NCBI GenBank assembly: GCA_902517565.1
Contig: CABYCU010000001.1
Coordinates: 186,001-250,000 of the forward strand
From: an uncultured SAR86 cluster bacterium
GTDB taxonomy: Bacteria > Pseudomonadota > Gammaproteobacteria > Magnimaribacterales > Magnimaribacteraceae
Reading direction: 5' to 3'
Length of the DNA: 64,000 bases
Shown here: positions 43,793 to 52,900 of the stretch, piece after piece
How the letters are laid out: every line of letters starts with the position of its first letter
Position numbering within the stretch: the stretch's first letter is position 1
Translations under genes and position numbers: made by a program
The notes under the pieces: model-generated
What the model saw: the letters and a program-made list of their open reading frames with translations, nothing else
Database searches by the model: none
Told to the model about the DNA's origin: nothing

Positions 43793-45379
43793 CTACTTTA
43801 CCTGTGGCTGTATTGAAAAAGAGTGGTAAGGAGGTGGTGAAGTTAAAGTCCATTCTAGGCCTAACTCACCGGCACCTTCCCAAACTTCAGGCTTGGCTTG
43901 TTTACCAGACTTTATGCACTTTATGACTATAAACAAGAACAGAAGTTGCGTTAATCCAAACATGAACGCACCGACACTAATTAGTGCATTAAAGTCAGCG
44001 AACTGTAAAGCATAATCTGGATATCTCCTTGGCATTCCCGCTAATCCTACAAAATGCATTGGGAAGAAAGTTACGTTCACAGATATGAACGTTAGCCAGA
44101 AGTGTAATTTGCCTAGTGTTTCGTCGTACATATTGCCCGTCCATTTCGGTAGCCAATAATATGCGCCCGCTATTATTCCGAATAACGCTCCAGGCACTAG
44201 AACATAATGAAAGTGAGCAACCACAAAATAGGTATCATGGTATTGGAAATCAGCAGGAACTATTGCAAGCATGATTCCTGAGAACCCGCCAATAGTGAAC
44301 AATGCAACGAAAGCGATTGAGAACAGCATAGGTGTTTCAAAAGTAATTGAACCTCTAAACATTGTCGCAACCCAATTAAATACTTTTACGCCAGTAGGTA
44401 TAGCAATAAGCATCGTGGAATACATGAAGAATAGCTCTCCAGCTAGAGGCATACCAACAGTAAACATGTGATGCGCCCAAACTACGAATGATAAAATTGC
44501 AATTGAAGCCATTGCGTAAACCATTGATGAATATCCAAAAATAGGCTTTCTGGAGAAAGTCTCAATAATATGAGAGACAATTCCAAACGCAGGCAAAATC
44601 ATTATGTAAACTTCTGGATGACCAAAGAACCAAAAAACATGCTGGAATAAAACTGGATCACCTCCACCAGCTGCATTAAAAAAGCTTGTTCCAAAGTTGA
44701 TGTCCATTAACATCATAGTCACAACACCTGCCAAAACAGGCATAACTGCTATTAATAGATATGCAGTTATTAGCCAGCTCCATACAAACAAAGGCATTTT
44801 CATTAATGTCATGCCAGGAGCTCTCATATTAAATATGGTAGTAATGATATTTATGGATCCGAGGATCGAAGAGACCCCCATTACGTGGACAGAAAATATA
44901 AAGAAGTTGACTGTAGAAGGCGCATAAGTCGTTGATAACGGTGCATAGAAAGTCCAACCAAAGTTTGGTCCTCCTTCAGGCATAAACAAAGTAGATATGA
45001 GTATTCCAAAGGCCATTGGCAATAACCAAAAACTGAGATTATTCAATCTAGGGAGAGCCATATCGGGAGCTCCTATCTGCATTGGTAGCATCCAATTAGC
45101 AAGGCCTACAAAAGCAGGCATTATTACGCCGAAGACCATAATCAGTCCGTGATTTGTGGTCATTTGATTGAAAAATTCAGGTTGAACTATTTGAAGTCCT
45201 GGTTGGAATAGCTCAGCCCTTATAACCATAGCCATTGAGCCGCCTATGAAAAGCATAATGAAACTAAACCACAGATATAGCGTACCTATATCTTTATGGT
45301 TAGTGGTAAAAAGCCATCTAGAAAGGCCTTTTGCTGGTCCATGATGTCCGTGATCGTGTGATTCTACAACTGTACTCAT
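43793..45379 (-). CDS. coxA: Cytochrome c oxidase subunit I
   Basis: Catalytic subunit with haem a and the haem a3/Cu-B centre, 528 residues, about 12 spans. The Cu-B/cross-link region is WFFGHPEVYIMILPAFG, with the HH pair in VWAHHMFTVG. The haem ligands are in TNHGLIMVF and DTYFVVAHFHYVL. The N-terminus is His-rich (ESHDHGHHGPAKG). Length and motifs indicate an A-type aa3 oxidase. It is 12 bp after coxB. Confidence 0.97.
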   Translation of the reverse strand: MSTVVESHDHGHHGPAKGLSRWLFTTNHKDIGTLYLWFSFIMLFIGGSMAMVIRAELFQPGLQIVQPEFFNQMTTNHGLIMVFGVIMPAFVGLANWMLPMQIGAPDMALPRLNNLSFWLLPMAFGILISTLFMPEGGPNFGWTFYAPLSTTYAPSTVNFFIFSVHVMGVSSILGSINIITTIFNMRAPGMTLMKMPLFVWSWLITAYLLIAVMPVLAGVVTMMLMDINFGTSFFNAAGGGDPVLFQHVFWFFGHPEVYIMILPAFGIVSHIIETFSRKPIFGYSSMVYAMASIAILSFVVWAHHMFTVGMPLAGELFFMYSTMLIAIPTGVKVFNWVATMFRGSITFETPMLFSIAFVALFTIGGFSGIMLAIVPADFQYHDTYFVVAHFHYVLVPGALFGIIAGAYYWLPKWTGNMYDETLGKLHFWLTFISVNVTFFPMHFVGLAGMPRRYPDYALQFADFNALISVGAFMFGLTQLLFLFIVIKCIKSGKQAKPEVWEGAGELGLEWTLTSPPPYHSFSIQPQVK

Positions 45380-45391
45380 TTTATATTTCCT

Positions 45392-46540
45392 TTATAAATC
45401 TATTCTGTTTTTGTAAGCAACAATATCCTGAGGTGTGACTATAACTCCATCACCATTCGTATCATTGTCCCAAGCTTGTCGTGTATAAGTAATGACTGAA
45501 GCTATATCTATCTCGCTATAAGATTCTCCAAATGCTGCCATGGCAGATCCTTGGACCCCTTCCATTAATATCTCTATATGTCTTGCGCTATCATTCATAG
45601 CCACTTGGCTGCCTTGTAATGCTGGAAAGACCGGAGGGATGCCTTGTCCACCAGCCTGATGACAGGCCGCACAATTTGTTGCGTAAAAGGCTTCGCCCCT
45701 TTCCATAAGCTCTTCCTTAGTCCAATTTTTTGAAGTAAGCAGTCTTTCGGCTTCGGCCAAAGTGACTTTCTGAGCTATAAAAGCATCGAACTCTTCTCTT
45801 TCTACCGCCCTGACAACTACCGGCATAAAAGCGTGCTTGATTCCACAAAGCTCTGTACAAGCACCTCTGAATATTCCAGGTTCAGGAACATTAGTCCAAG
45901 CAGTGTTAATAAATCCTGGAATAGCATCTTGCTTCACAGCAAAATCTGGTACCCACCACGAGTGGATAACATCATTTCCAGTTATTAAAAACCTAATTCT
46001 TGTATTAGTTGGTATTACAAGAGGTTCGTCGACCTCTCTTAGATAAAACTCGCCTTTTGGAACGTCTCCGTTAATTTCTTCCTGACTAGTAGATAAATTA
46101 CTGAAGTAACCTACTTCATCTTCTAAATATTCATAGTGCCATTTCCACTGATGCCCGGTAATGAGAATATTAATTTCTCCCTCGGCATCATCATAAGCTT
46201 CTACCATAACCTGTGTTGCTGGGACAGCCATCCATATAAGTACGAGTGTTGCGGCGACAGTCCAACCTATTTCGAGCCCGAGGTTATCGTCAAAGTCGGC
46301 TGCAACAGCGCCCTTAGACTTTCTGTATTTCCACAAGGACCAGAACATTATTGAAAAAACTATGACTCCGATGCCTACACATATCCAAAATATGAGCATA
46401 TGAAGTTCAAAAATGCTTTCACTAACTTCTGTTACGCCGACCTTCATGTTGTAATCAGAGCTTTCAGAAAAAGCAATCGATGAAAAAAGGAAGGGTATTA
46501 CAAAGATAAACTTTGTTAAAACTTTTTTAAAATAAGCCAT
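45392..46540 (-). CDS. coxB: Cytochrome c oxidase subunit II with fused cytochrome c domain
   Basis: A 382-residue subunit: signal peptide, two membrane spans (about 45-120), the Cu-A domain (about 125-260) and a C-terminal cytochrome c domain. Cu-A ligands are visible in HSWWVPDFAVK and CTELCGIKHAFMPV (H, C, E, C, H, M). The haem c motif is CAACH (QAGGQGIPP) near residue 291. The fusion makes this a caa3-like oxidase fed by an internal haem c. It is the first gene of the operon, with a promoter upstream. Confidence 0.97.
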   Translation of the reverse strand: MAYFKKVLTKFIFVIPFLFSSIAFSESSDYNMKVGVTEVSESIFELHMLIFWICVGIGVIVFSIMFWSLWKYRKSKGAVAADFDDNLGLEIGWTVAATLVLIWMAVPATQVMVEAYDDAEGEINILITGHQWKWHYEYLEDEVGYFSNLSTSQEEINGDVPKGEFYLREVDEPLVIPTNTRIRFLITGNDVIHSWWVPDFAVKQDAIPGFINTAWTNVPEPGIFRGACTELCGIKHAFMPVVVRAVEREEFDAFIAQKVTLAEAERLLTSKNWTKEELMERGEAFYATNCAACHQAGGQGIPPVFPALQGSQVAMNDSARHIEILMEGVQGSAMAAFGESYSEIDIASVITYTRQAWDNDTNGDGVIVTPQDIVAYKNRIDL

Positions 46541-46589
46541 TAAATTTTATTTATTTACTTTTTAGGTAGGCGAACGGAACAGCGCGCGT

Positions 46590-46618
46590 ATTTTAAACTA
46601 ATCAGAAACCTCAAACAA
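46590..46618 (-). promoter_or_regulatory. Candidate promoter of the cox operon
   Basis: On the minus strand TTGTTT, a 17-bp spacer and TAAAAT lie about 50 bp before the coxB ATG. The 123-bp gap behind aroE has no other good candidate. The rpmH promoter uses the same TTGTTT -35 with 17-bp spacing. Confidence 0.55.
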
Positions 46619-46663
46619 TAGTTAACAAGCAAACTAATGTAATGAATTTTAACTAGGAATTAA

Positions 46664-47479
46664 CTATAAAATCTCAGATTTACTTATGCCTGTTTGCGGA
46701 ATTAGTTTATTCCATATAGCAAAGCTTAGGGCCGCCTGATTAATTAGCATGCCTATTCCATCATGGGCTTTCTTAACGCCAAGATTCTTTGCCATTTGTA
46801 TAAATGGAGTTTCACTTTTTGAATAAGAAAGGTCGTATGCATAAGTTTCTTTGGTAAATAAGTTATTAGGTATTTCTAAATCCTGATCTAAAACTCCAGC
46901 TGAGGTAGTATTGATAACTAGATCAGGCTGAAAATCTAGATCGATAGACATTGGGATAATATTTATAGCACTATTTAAGTGCGCATATTCCGTAGCTAAC
47001 ATCTCTGCCTTTGAGATAGTTCTGTTACCAAGAGTTATTCTCTTTGGGTTTTCTTTCATTAGACTTGGAATGATGGCTTTTGCCGAACCGCCCGCTCCCA
47101 AAATGACTATTTCTTTATTATTAATCTCTATTTCTTTGTTATTGAGGTCCTGAATAAGACCTTTTCCGTCTGTACTATCTGCGCAAATATAAGACCCCTC
47201 TTTCCAGAGCGTATTTACTGACCTGCATAAATTAGATTGTTCACTGAGTTGGTTAGCGTATTCAAAGGCGAGCTCCTTTAGAGGCAGAGTAACATTAAGA
47301 CCATAATATCCGTCTTCAAAAAGCTTTCTAACAGAGCTTTCAAATTCATTTGGTTCGATACATATGGCTTCATAACTTATTTCTAGACCCAGTTGTTCAG
47401 CAAAGATCTTATGTATCTTAGGTGAAAGGGAGTGTTCAATAGGTTGACCTATTACTGCAAATTTCTTTGTGAATGACAT
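46664..47479 (-). CDS. aroE: Shikimate dehydrogenase
   Basis: NADP-dependent reduction of 3-dehydroshikimate to shikimate for aromatic amino acids, 271 residues. The N-terminal substrate domain has AVIGQPIEHSLSPKIH and GLNVTLPLKE (catalytic Lys). The NADP domain has ILGAGGSAKAIIPSL and NRTISKAEM, ending in DGIGMLINQAALSF. It is the last gene of a purE-tsaC-aroE operon, 2 bp after tsaC. Confidence 0.95.
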   Translation of the reverse strand: MSFTKKFAVIGQPIEHSLSPKIHKIFAEQLGLEISYEAICIEPNEFESSVRKLFEDGYYGLNVTLPLKELAFEYANQLSEQSNLCRSVNTLWKEGSYICADSTDGKGLIQDLNNKEIEINNKEIVILGAGGSAKAIIPSLMKENPKRITLGNRTISKAEMLATEYAHLNSAINIIPMSIDLDFQPDLVINTTSAGVLDQDLEIPNNLFTKETYAYDLSYSKSETPFIQMAKNLGVKKAHDGIGMLINQAALSFAIWNKLIPQTGISKSEIL

Positions 47480-47481
47480 GA

Positions 47482-48015
47482 CTATCTAATAATTATATCC
47501 GTGACTACATCCTGTATGGTAGAAGGTTTTTCAAGACCTCCAAGATTTCCTTCAAGGCATTTAACTCCTGGGAAATTTGTTAGAATTTCTTGCGAATCAT
47601 TTAGCGTGGGCAAGCCTTCTTTGTTGGCAGAAGTAGAAACTATTGGGCCTCCAAAAGAGTTACATAAACTACAAACAATATCGTGGTTGCTTAGCCTTAG
47701 AGCAACTTTATCATTACTACCTTTAATATACTCACTGAGAGTTTCCTTAGGGGGCACAAGCCAGGTATGAGGTCCGGGCCATTTAGTCATTAACTTATCT
47801 TTGAAGTCTTCTACATGAGCAAAGTCTCTAAAATGATCAAATCGAGAGGCGATTAGTATTAGGCCTTTATCTTTCGAGCGCCCCTTAAGATCCAATAGTT
47901 TTCTTATTGCATTAGAGTCAGTAGGATTGCAGCCCAACCCCCAAACTCCTTCAGTAGGATAAGCTATTATTTCTCCAGATTTTAAGTGCTCAAGAATTGA
48001 GCCTACAGAAGTCAT
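47482..48015 (-). CDS. tsaC: L-threonylcarbamoyladenylate synthase TsaC (YrdC/RimN)
   Basis: Makes threonylcarbamoyl-AMP for the t6A37 modification of ANN-decoding tRNAs. The 177-residue single-domain form has IAYPTEGVWGLGCNP, LKGRSKDKGLILIA, PGPHTWLVPP and STSANKEGLPTLN, the KRSxN-like active-site signatures. No Sua5 C-terminal domain. It lies between purE and aroE, an order common in gammaproteobacteria (usually with purK between purE and tsaC). Confidence 0.94.
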   Translation of the reverse strand: MTSVGSILEHLKSGEIIAYPTEGVWGLGCNPTDSNAIRKLLDLKGRSKDKGLILIASRFDHFRDFAHVEDFKDKLMTKWPGPHTWLVPPKETLSEYIKGSNDKVALRLSNHDIVCSLCNSFGGPIVSTSANKEGLPTLNDSQEILTNFPGVKCLEGNLGGLEKPSTIQDVVTDIIIR

Positions 48016-48019
48016 CTAT

Positions 48020-48514
48020 CTATGAATCGGCAAGCTTCTTATTGGACTCTTTGATAGCCTCTACTCCATCTTCTCTAACCTGTAATAGAGAAGCTCTTGT
48101 TGATTCAGACTCTATTCCTAACATTTGTGCTGCTAAATAGGCTGAATTTATAGCTCCAGCAGATCCGATAGCTACTGTTGCAACAGGTATCCCTTTTGGC
48201 ATTTGTACTGTAGACAAGAGAGCATCCATTCCACTCAAAGGTCCTCCATCTCCAGGTACGCCTATAACAGGTAAAACAGTTTTAGAGGCAACGGCTCCAG
48301 CTAAATGTGCTGCTAAACCTGCCATTGCGATAAAAACTTTAGTTCCTCCGGCCTCGCATTCCCTTATATGAGTCTCGAGTAATGCTGGAGTCCTGTGGGC
48401 TGATAAAACCTGAATGGAATTAGATATTGAAAGAGAATCCAAGGTATCTGAGCATTTATTTGCTAGATCTAAGTCCGATTCGGATCCTATAAGTATTGAT
48501 ACTGTTACTGACAC
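48020..48514 (-). CDS. purE: N5-carboxyaminoimidazole ribonucleotide mutase
   Basis: Purine synthesis step forming 4-carboxy-AIR. The track starts at TTG 48526; GGAG followed by a GTG at 48514 gives a better start (MSVTVSILIGSESD, 164 aa). The family blocks GSESDLDLANKC, VLSAHRTPALLE, AGLAAHLAGAVASKT and GVPGDGGPLSGMDALLSTVQMP are complete. No purK is adjacent; either it is elsewhere or the enzyme works directly on AIR as class II. The gap to def (49 bp) holds divergent promoters. Confidence 0.94.
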   Translation of the reverse strand: MSVTVSILIGSESDLDLANKCSDTLDSLSISNSIQVLSAHRTPALLETHIRECEAGGTKVFIAMAGLAAHLAGAVASKTVLPVIGVPGDGGPLSGMDALLSTVQMPKGIPVATVAIGSAGAINSAYLAAQMLGIESESTRASLLQVREDGVEAIKESNKKLADS

Positions 48515-48563
48515 AATTTTCTCCAAAACAAAAATTGTATACTAATATAACTAAAATTAAATC

Positions 48564-49064
48564 ATGGCATTACTAAAAATTCTCATATTCCCCGATCCTA
48601 GATTAAGAAAGGTGGCTGAACCTATTAAAGATGTGGACGAATCTATAAAAAAACTTTCTAAGGATATGTTAGAAACTATGTATGAGGGTTCAGGGATAGG
48701 TCTTGCGGCAACTCAAATTAATGTACATAAAAGAATATTTGTCACCGACATTAGCGAAGATAAAACAAATCCTATGGTATTTATTAATCCGGAGATAGTT
48801 GAGATCATAGATCCTATTAAGAAGTCTTATTCAGAAGGCTGTCTCTCTATACCGGGGTTCTATGAAGAAGTTGAAAGGCCCGCCAAAGTTAAGATTTCTT
48901 TTATTACTTTAGACGGACAAAAAGAATATATTGAATTAGAAGACCTGCTGGCAGTCGTTGCTCAACACGAAATTGATCATCTTGATGGGAAGCTGATGGT
49001 GGATTTTATTTCTAGCGTTAAAAGAGAGATGATCAGAAAAAAGCTTTCCAAAAAAAGAGGTTAA
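48564..49064 (+). CDS. def: Peptide deformylase
   Basis: Removes the formyl group from nascent N-terminal methionine, using a metal bound by one Cys and two His. All three motifs are present: GSGIGLAATQ, EGCLSIPG and QHEIDHLDG. The 166-residue length is typical of type 1 enzymes. It is followed after one base by fmt, which adds the formyl group to the initiator tRNA, the standard pair. Confidence 0.97.
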   Translation: MALLKILIFPDPRLRKVAEPIKDVDESIKKLSKDMLETMYEGSGIGLAATQINVHKRIFVTDISEDKTNPMVFINPEIVEIIDPIKKSYSEGCLSIPGFYEEVERPAKVKISFITLDGQKEYIELEDLLAVVAQHEIDHLDGKLMVDFISSVKREMIRKKLSKKRG

Positions 49065-49065
49065 A

Positions 49066-50016
49066 GTGAATATAGTATTTGCTGGCACACCACTTTTTGC
49101 ATCTAGACACCTTGAAGTGTTGTTAGATTCTGAATTTCATATCTCTTGTGTTTTGACTCAACCAGATAGAGTATCAGGAAGAGGAAAACAAATTGAACTA
49201 TCTCCAGTAAAGCAACTTTCAATCAAAAAAGGATTGGATTTACTTCAGCCTATTTCTCTTAAAGAAAATGACATTGTTACTAAAATAAGAAACCATAAAC
49301 CAGATTTAATCTTTGTAGTTGCCTATGGCCTTATTGTCCCAAAAGAGATACTAGAAATTCCAAAACTTGGTTGTATAAATGTCCATGGTTCTCTTTTGCC
49401 CAGGTGGAGAGGGGCATCGCCTATGGAGCATGCAATTATGCATGGCGATGAAAAAACAGGTTTAAGTTATATGAAAATGACAGAGGGGTTAGATGAAGGG
49501 CCTGTCTATGAAATGCATGAGTGCAACATTGAGTCTCAAGATAAGCTGTCCAATATAGAAAGAAAACTTATAGGATTAAGCGAAAAGAATTTATTAACAT
49601 TTCTTAAAAAAATAGAAAAAAAAGAGATCGAATGTATTGAACAGAACCACAAAGTAGCTACCTTTGCGCCTAAAATAAAAAAACAAGAACTTGAAATCAA
49701 TTGGGAAAATATTCACTCAAGTGATCTAATTAAAAGAGTAAATGCGCTTTCTGAGAAGTATGGAGTGCACACTTTCCTGGGTGATAAAAGGATAAAAATA
49801 CATGATGTATCGGAAGTAGATTCTAATGAACTCTCTGCACCAGGAGAAATAAAGATCTCAGATGAAGGGCTTATTGCCTCATGTAAAAATAATTCCAAAG
49901 TAAAAATTAACAGACTACAAATGGAAGGGAAAAATCAGGTAAGCAGTAAAGAATTCCTCTCTGCTTATATCGACATCATTGAAAAATGTAAAAATTTCTC
50001 CTTCAAATCTCAATAA
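49066..50016 (+). CDS. fmt: Methionyl-tRNA formyltransferase
   Basis: Formylates initiator Met-tRNA with 10-formyl-THF. The 316-residue protein starts with GTG directly after def. The catalytic domain has FAGTPLFASRHLEVLL, HGSLLPRWRGASPMEHAIMHGD (Asn-His-Asp region with INVHGS) and the C-terminal OB-like domain from about residue 205. Relatives have rsmB (sun) between fmt and trkA; here trkA follows directly. Confidence 0.96.
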   Translation: MNIVFAGTPLFASRHLEVLLDSEFHISCVLTQPDRVSGRGKQIELSPVKQLSIKKGLDLLQPISLKENDIVTKIRNHKPDLIFVVAYGLIVPKEILEIPKLGCINVHGSLLPRWRGASPMEHAIMHGDEKTGLSYMKMTEGLDEGPVYEMHECNIESQDKLSNIERKLIGLSEKNLLTFLKKIEKKEIECIEQNHKVATFAPKIKKQELEINWENIHSSDLIKRVNALSEKYGVHTFLGDKRIKIHDVSEVDSNELSAPGEIKISDEGLIASCKNNSKVKINRLQMEGKNQVSSKEFLSAYIDIIEKCKNFSFKSQ

Positions 50017-50074
50017 CTATTCTTTAATGAGCAAATAAGATTATAATCAATGAAAAGTTGTCTTACATAAACTT

Positions 50075-51442
50075 GTGAAAATAGTCATTTTGGGGGCCGG
50101 AGCTGTAGGTAGCACGCTCGCTAATCTCTTGTCTCAAGAAAATGATTTAACCATCGTAGACAATGACCACACAAGGCTCCATAAACTAGAAGAAGAAGCA
50201 GACATTAAAACTCTTCTAGGTAACGCCTCTTATCCAAATATTCTAGTTAATGCTGGCATCAATGATGCAGACATGGTTGTAGCGGTAACGGGGAGCGACG
50301 AAATTAATCTTGTCTCTTGCATGATATCCAAAGTCTTAAATGAATCTGTAAAAACCATTGCTAGGGTTAGAGAAATATCCTATCTAAAGGGTAAAACAAA
50401 GGAAGCTATGGATGCAGGGGTAATACCTGTTGATGTTCATATAAGTCCTGAGCAACTAATAACAGATCATATAGAAGGCTTAATTGAAGTGCCAGGATCG
50501 CTGCAGGTTATGGAATTTGGAGAAGGGCAATTAAATCTGGTTGCCGTAAAGGCCGTTGATGGTGGACCCATGATCGGTCATGAAATTGGAGACCTCAAAA
50601 AACACATGCCCAAAGTTGATTCGAGAGTTGCAGCTATATTTAGAGAAGGACAATCTATAGTTCCAACAGGGCAAACACAGATTAGGGCTGGGGATGAGGT
50701 TTTCTTTATATCGAAAAAAGGAGAGGCGTCGAAAGTTGTCAATGAAATGAGAAAAAAAGAAGAGCCTTACAAGAGTGTGATTATAGCTGGAGGAGGCAAA
50801 ATAGGAAGCAGGCTTGCTAAAAGAATTGAAAAGAACCACAGAGTAAAAATTATTGATTCCGATCACGATAGAGCTAAAAGACTATCCGAGAAGCTAGAAG
50901 AAACAATTGTTCTTGAAGGCAATGTTTGCGATAAACATCTATTGCATGAAGAAAATATAGAAGGTACTGATGTTTTTGCTGCAGTAACAAATGATGATGA
51001 AGCAAATGTAATGTCATGCTTATTAGCTAAGGATATGGGTGCGCATAAAGTTGTGGCTTTAATAAACAACCCAGCTTACGTTGACCTCGTCCAAGACAAG
51101 GGAATAGATATAGCGATTGCACCCTCCCAAATTACAATTGGTACTTTTCTTGCAGAAATAGAAGGGAAAGATGTTGTAAAAGTTCACTCTTTAAGAAGAG
51201 GCGCTGCGGAAGCAATAGAGACAATAGCAAAAGAATCACCTACTGGTAAAGAAAGCTCTATAGGCAAAGAGCTGGGAGAAATCTCACTACCTGACGGAGC
51301 TACAATAGGAGCCCTGATAAGAGACGAGAAGGGTAAAATTGCTCATGATCACGTACATCTAAGGGAAAATGATCATGTTATTGTCTTCTTAACTGATAAG
51401 AGAGCCATTAAAGCAGTCAAAGAAACCTTTTCACCCAGTTAA
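50075..51442 (+). CDS. trkA: Trk potassium uptake regulatory subunit TrkA
   Basis: Peripheral NAD(H)-binding subunit controlling TrkH, 455 residues with two RCK_N-RCK_C halves. Nucleotide motifs are ILGAGAVGSTLA (1-15) and IAGGGKIGSRLA (about 232). Start is GTG with no Shine-Dalgarno. The trkH ATG overlaps the stop (TAATG). Confidence 0.96.
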   Translation: MKIVILGAGAVGSTLANLLSQENDLTIVDNDHTRLHKLEEEADIKTLLGNASYPNILVNAGINDADMVVAVTGSDEINLVSCMISKVLNESVKTIARVREISYLKGKTKEAMDAGVIPVDVHISPEQLITDHIEGLIEVPGSLQVMEFGEGQLNLVAVKAVDGGPMIGHEIGDLKKHMPKVDSRVAAIFREGQSIVPTGQTQIRAGDEVFFISKKGEASKVVNEMRKKEEPYKSVIIAGGGKIGSRLAKRIEKNHRVKIIDSDHDRAKRLSEKLEETIVLEGNVCDKHLLHEENIEGTDVFAAVTNDDEANVMSCLLAKDMGAHKVVALINNPAYVDLVQDKGIDIAIAPSQITIGTFLAEIEGKDVVKVHSLRRGAAEAIETIAKESPTGKESSIGKELGEISLPDGATIGALIRDEKGKIAHDHVHLRENDHVIVFLTDKRAIKAVKETFSPS

Positions 51443-52893
51443 TGATGAGGCTCCCTTACACTACCAGGATTTTAGGGACTCTTCTCATGCTTTTCAGTCT
51501 GGCGACGTTCATACCTGGTTTTCTGGCCTATTTTTTGGACGAAAGAGATTTTGTCTATAACTTTATCGCTACGGGCTTCATAACTTTTCTAATAGGTTCT
51601 TTTCTTTTTTTCTTGGCTGCAGATAAAGATGGTGATCTAAGAACAAAAGATGGCTTTATCATCACTATATTCTTTTGGACAGTATTAGGTTTCTTTGGAT
51701 CAATACCCTTCTATTTAGCGAATTTAGAAGGAGTTAGCTACATAGACTCGCTTTTTGAGTCTATATCGGGTCTTACTACAACCGGTGCCACAGTATTTGT
51801 AGGTCTCGATGATATGCCCAAATCATTATTATTTTACAGGCACTTTCTTCAATGGCTTGGGGGGATGGGAATTATTGTTTTAGCTGTGGCAGTTCTGCCT
51901 CTCTTGGGCGTTGGAGGCATGCAATTATACAAAGCAGAGACGCCAGGGCCATTAAAAGACTCTAAACTTACCCCTAGGATAACTGAAACTGCGAAAGCAC
52001 TATGGTTTGTTTATCTTACTATGACCATTTCATGCTCTATTTTGTATAAATACTTTGGGATGAATTGGTTTGATGCCATCTGCCATGCATTTTCTACTAT
52101 ATCTATCGGCGGTTTCTCAACGCATGATGATAGTTTTGCACACTTTGATAATAGCTCTCTTAGATGGACTGCAATTATATTTATGGTTATTTCAGGTGTA
52201 AATTTTGCTCTGCACTATTTAGCCTGGACAAAAAAAAGGATTCTGCACTATTTTTATGATTCAGAAGTAAAACTCTATCTTTCGTTGCTAGCCAGTACAG
52301 CACTTATCACTTTTCTTACCTTGTACTACAGTAATAATATATACGATGATATGATTGTAGATAGTGCCTTTCAGGCCGTTTCTATAGGTACAACTACAGG
52401 ATTTCTGACATCTAACTATTCTGATTGGCCCCTTTTTGTACCAATAATGTTATTGGTTGCGGCATTTATAGGGGCTTGCGCTGGCTCAACGGGAGGTGGT
52501 ATAAAGGTTATAAGGGCTTTAATACTAATAAGACAAGGGTCAAGTGAAATAACCAAGCTCATACATCCTAATGCTGTTGTTACTATAAAATTTGGCAAAA
52601 AAACTCTGGATCCGAGGGTTTCAGAGTCTGTATGGGGTTTCTTTGCCGTGTATGTAGCAACTTTCCTAATACTTTTAATGTTTCTTCTGTCTCAAAACAA
52701 TGACTTTCTTACAGCATTTTCTGCTGTAGGTGCTACTTTGAATAACCTTGGACCAGGTCTTGGTTCTGTTTCAGAAAATTATAAAGAAATTACGGATGGA
52801 TCAAAAATTGCCTTATGTTTAGCTATGCTACTAGGGAGACTTGAGATATTCACCCTTCTTTTGTTGTTTACACCTGCCTTTTGGAGAAATTAA
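51442..52893 (+). CDS. trkH: Trk potassium transporter membrane subunit TrkH
   Basis: Potassium channel-like transporter of 483 residues with four pore repeats and about ten or more spans. Selectivity-filter regions are seen in SGLTTTGATVF, FSTISIGGFSTHD, SIGTTTGF and the last repeat AVGATLNNLGPGLG. The LPLLGVGGMQLYKAETPGP block is characteristic. It works with TrkA, encoded immediately upstream. Confidence 0.96.
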   Translation: MMRLPYTTRILGTLLMLFSLATFIPGFLAYFLDERDFVYNFIATGFITFLIGSFLFFLAADKDGDLRTKDGFIITIFFWTVLGFFGSIPFYLANLEGVSYIDSLFESISGLTTTGATVFVGLDDMPKSLLFYRHFLQWLGGMGIIVLAVAVLPLLGVGGMQLYKAETPGPLKDSKLTPRITETAKALWFVYLTMTISCSILYKYFGMNWFDAICHAFSTISIGGFSTHDDSFAHFDNSSLRWTAIIFMVISGVNFALHYLAWTKKRILHYFYDSEVKLYLSLLASTALITFLTLYYSNNIYDDMIVDSAFQAVSIGTTTGFLTSNYSDWPLFVPIMLLVAAFIGACAGSTGGGIKVIRALILIRQGSSEITKLIHPNAVVTIKFGKKTLDPRVSESVWGFFAVYVATFLILLMFLLSQNNDFLTAFSAVGATLNNLGPGLGSVSENYKEITDGSKIALCLAMLLGRLEIFTLLLLFTPAFWRN

Positions 52894-52900
52894 GCAACAA

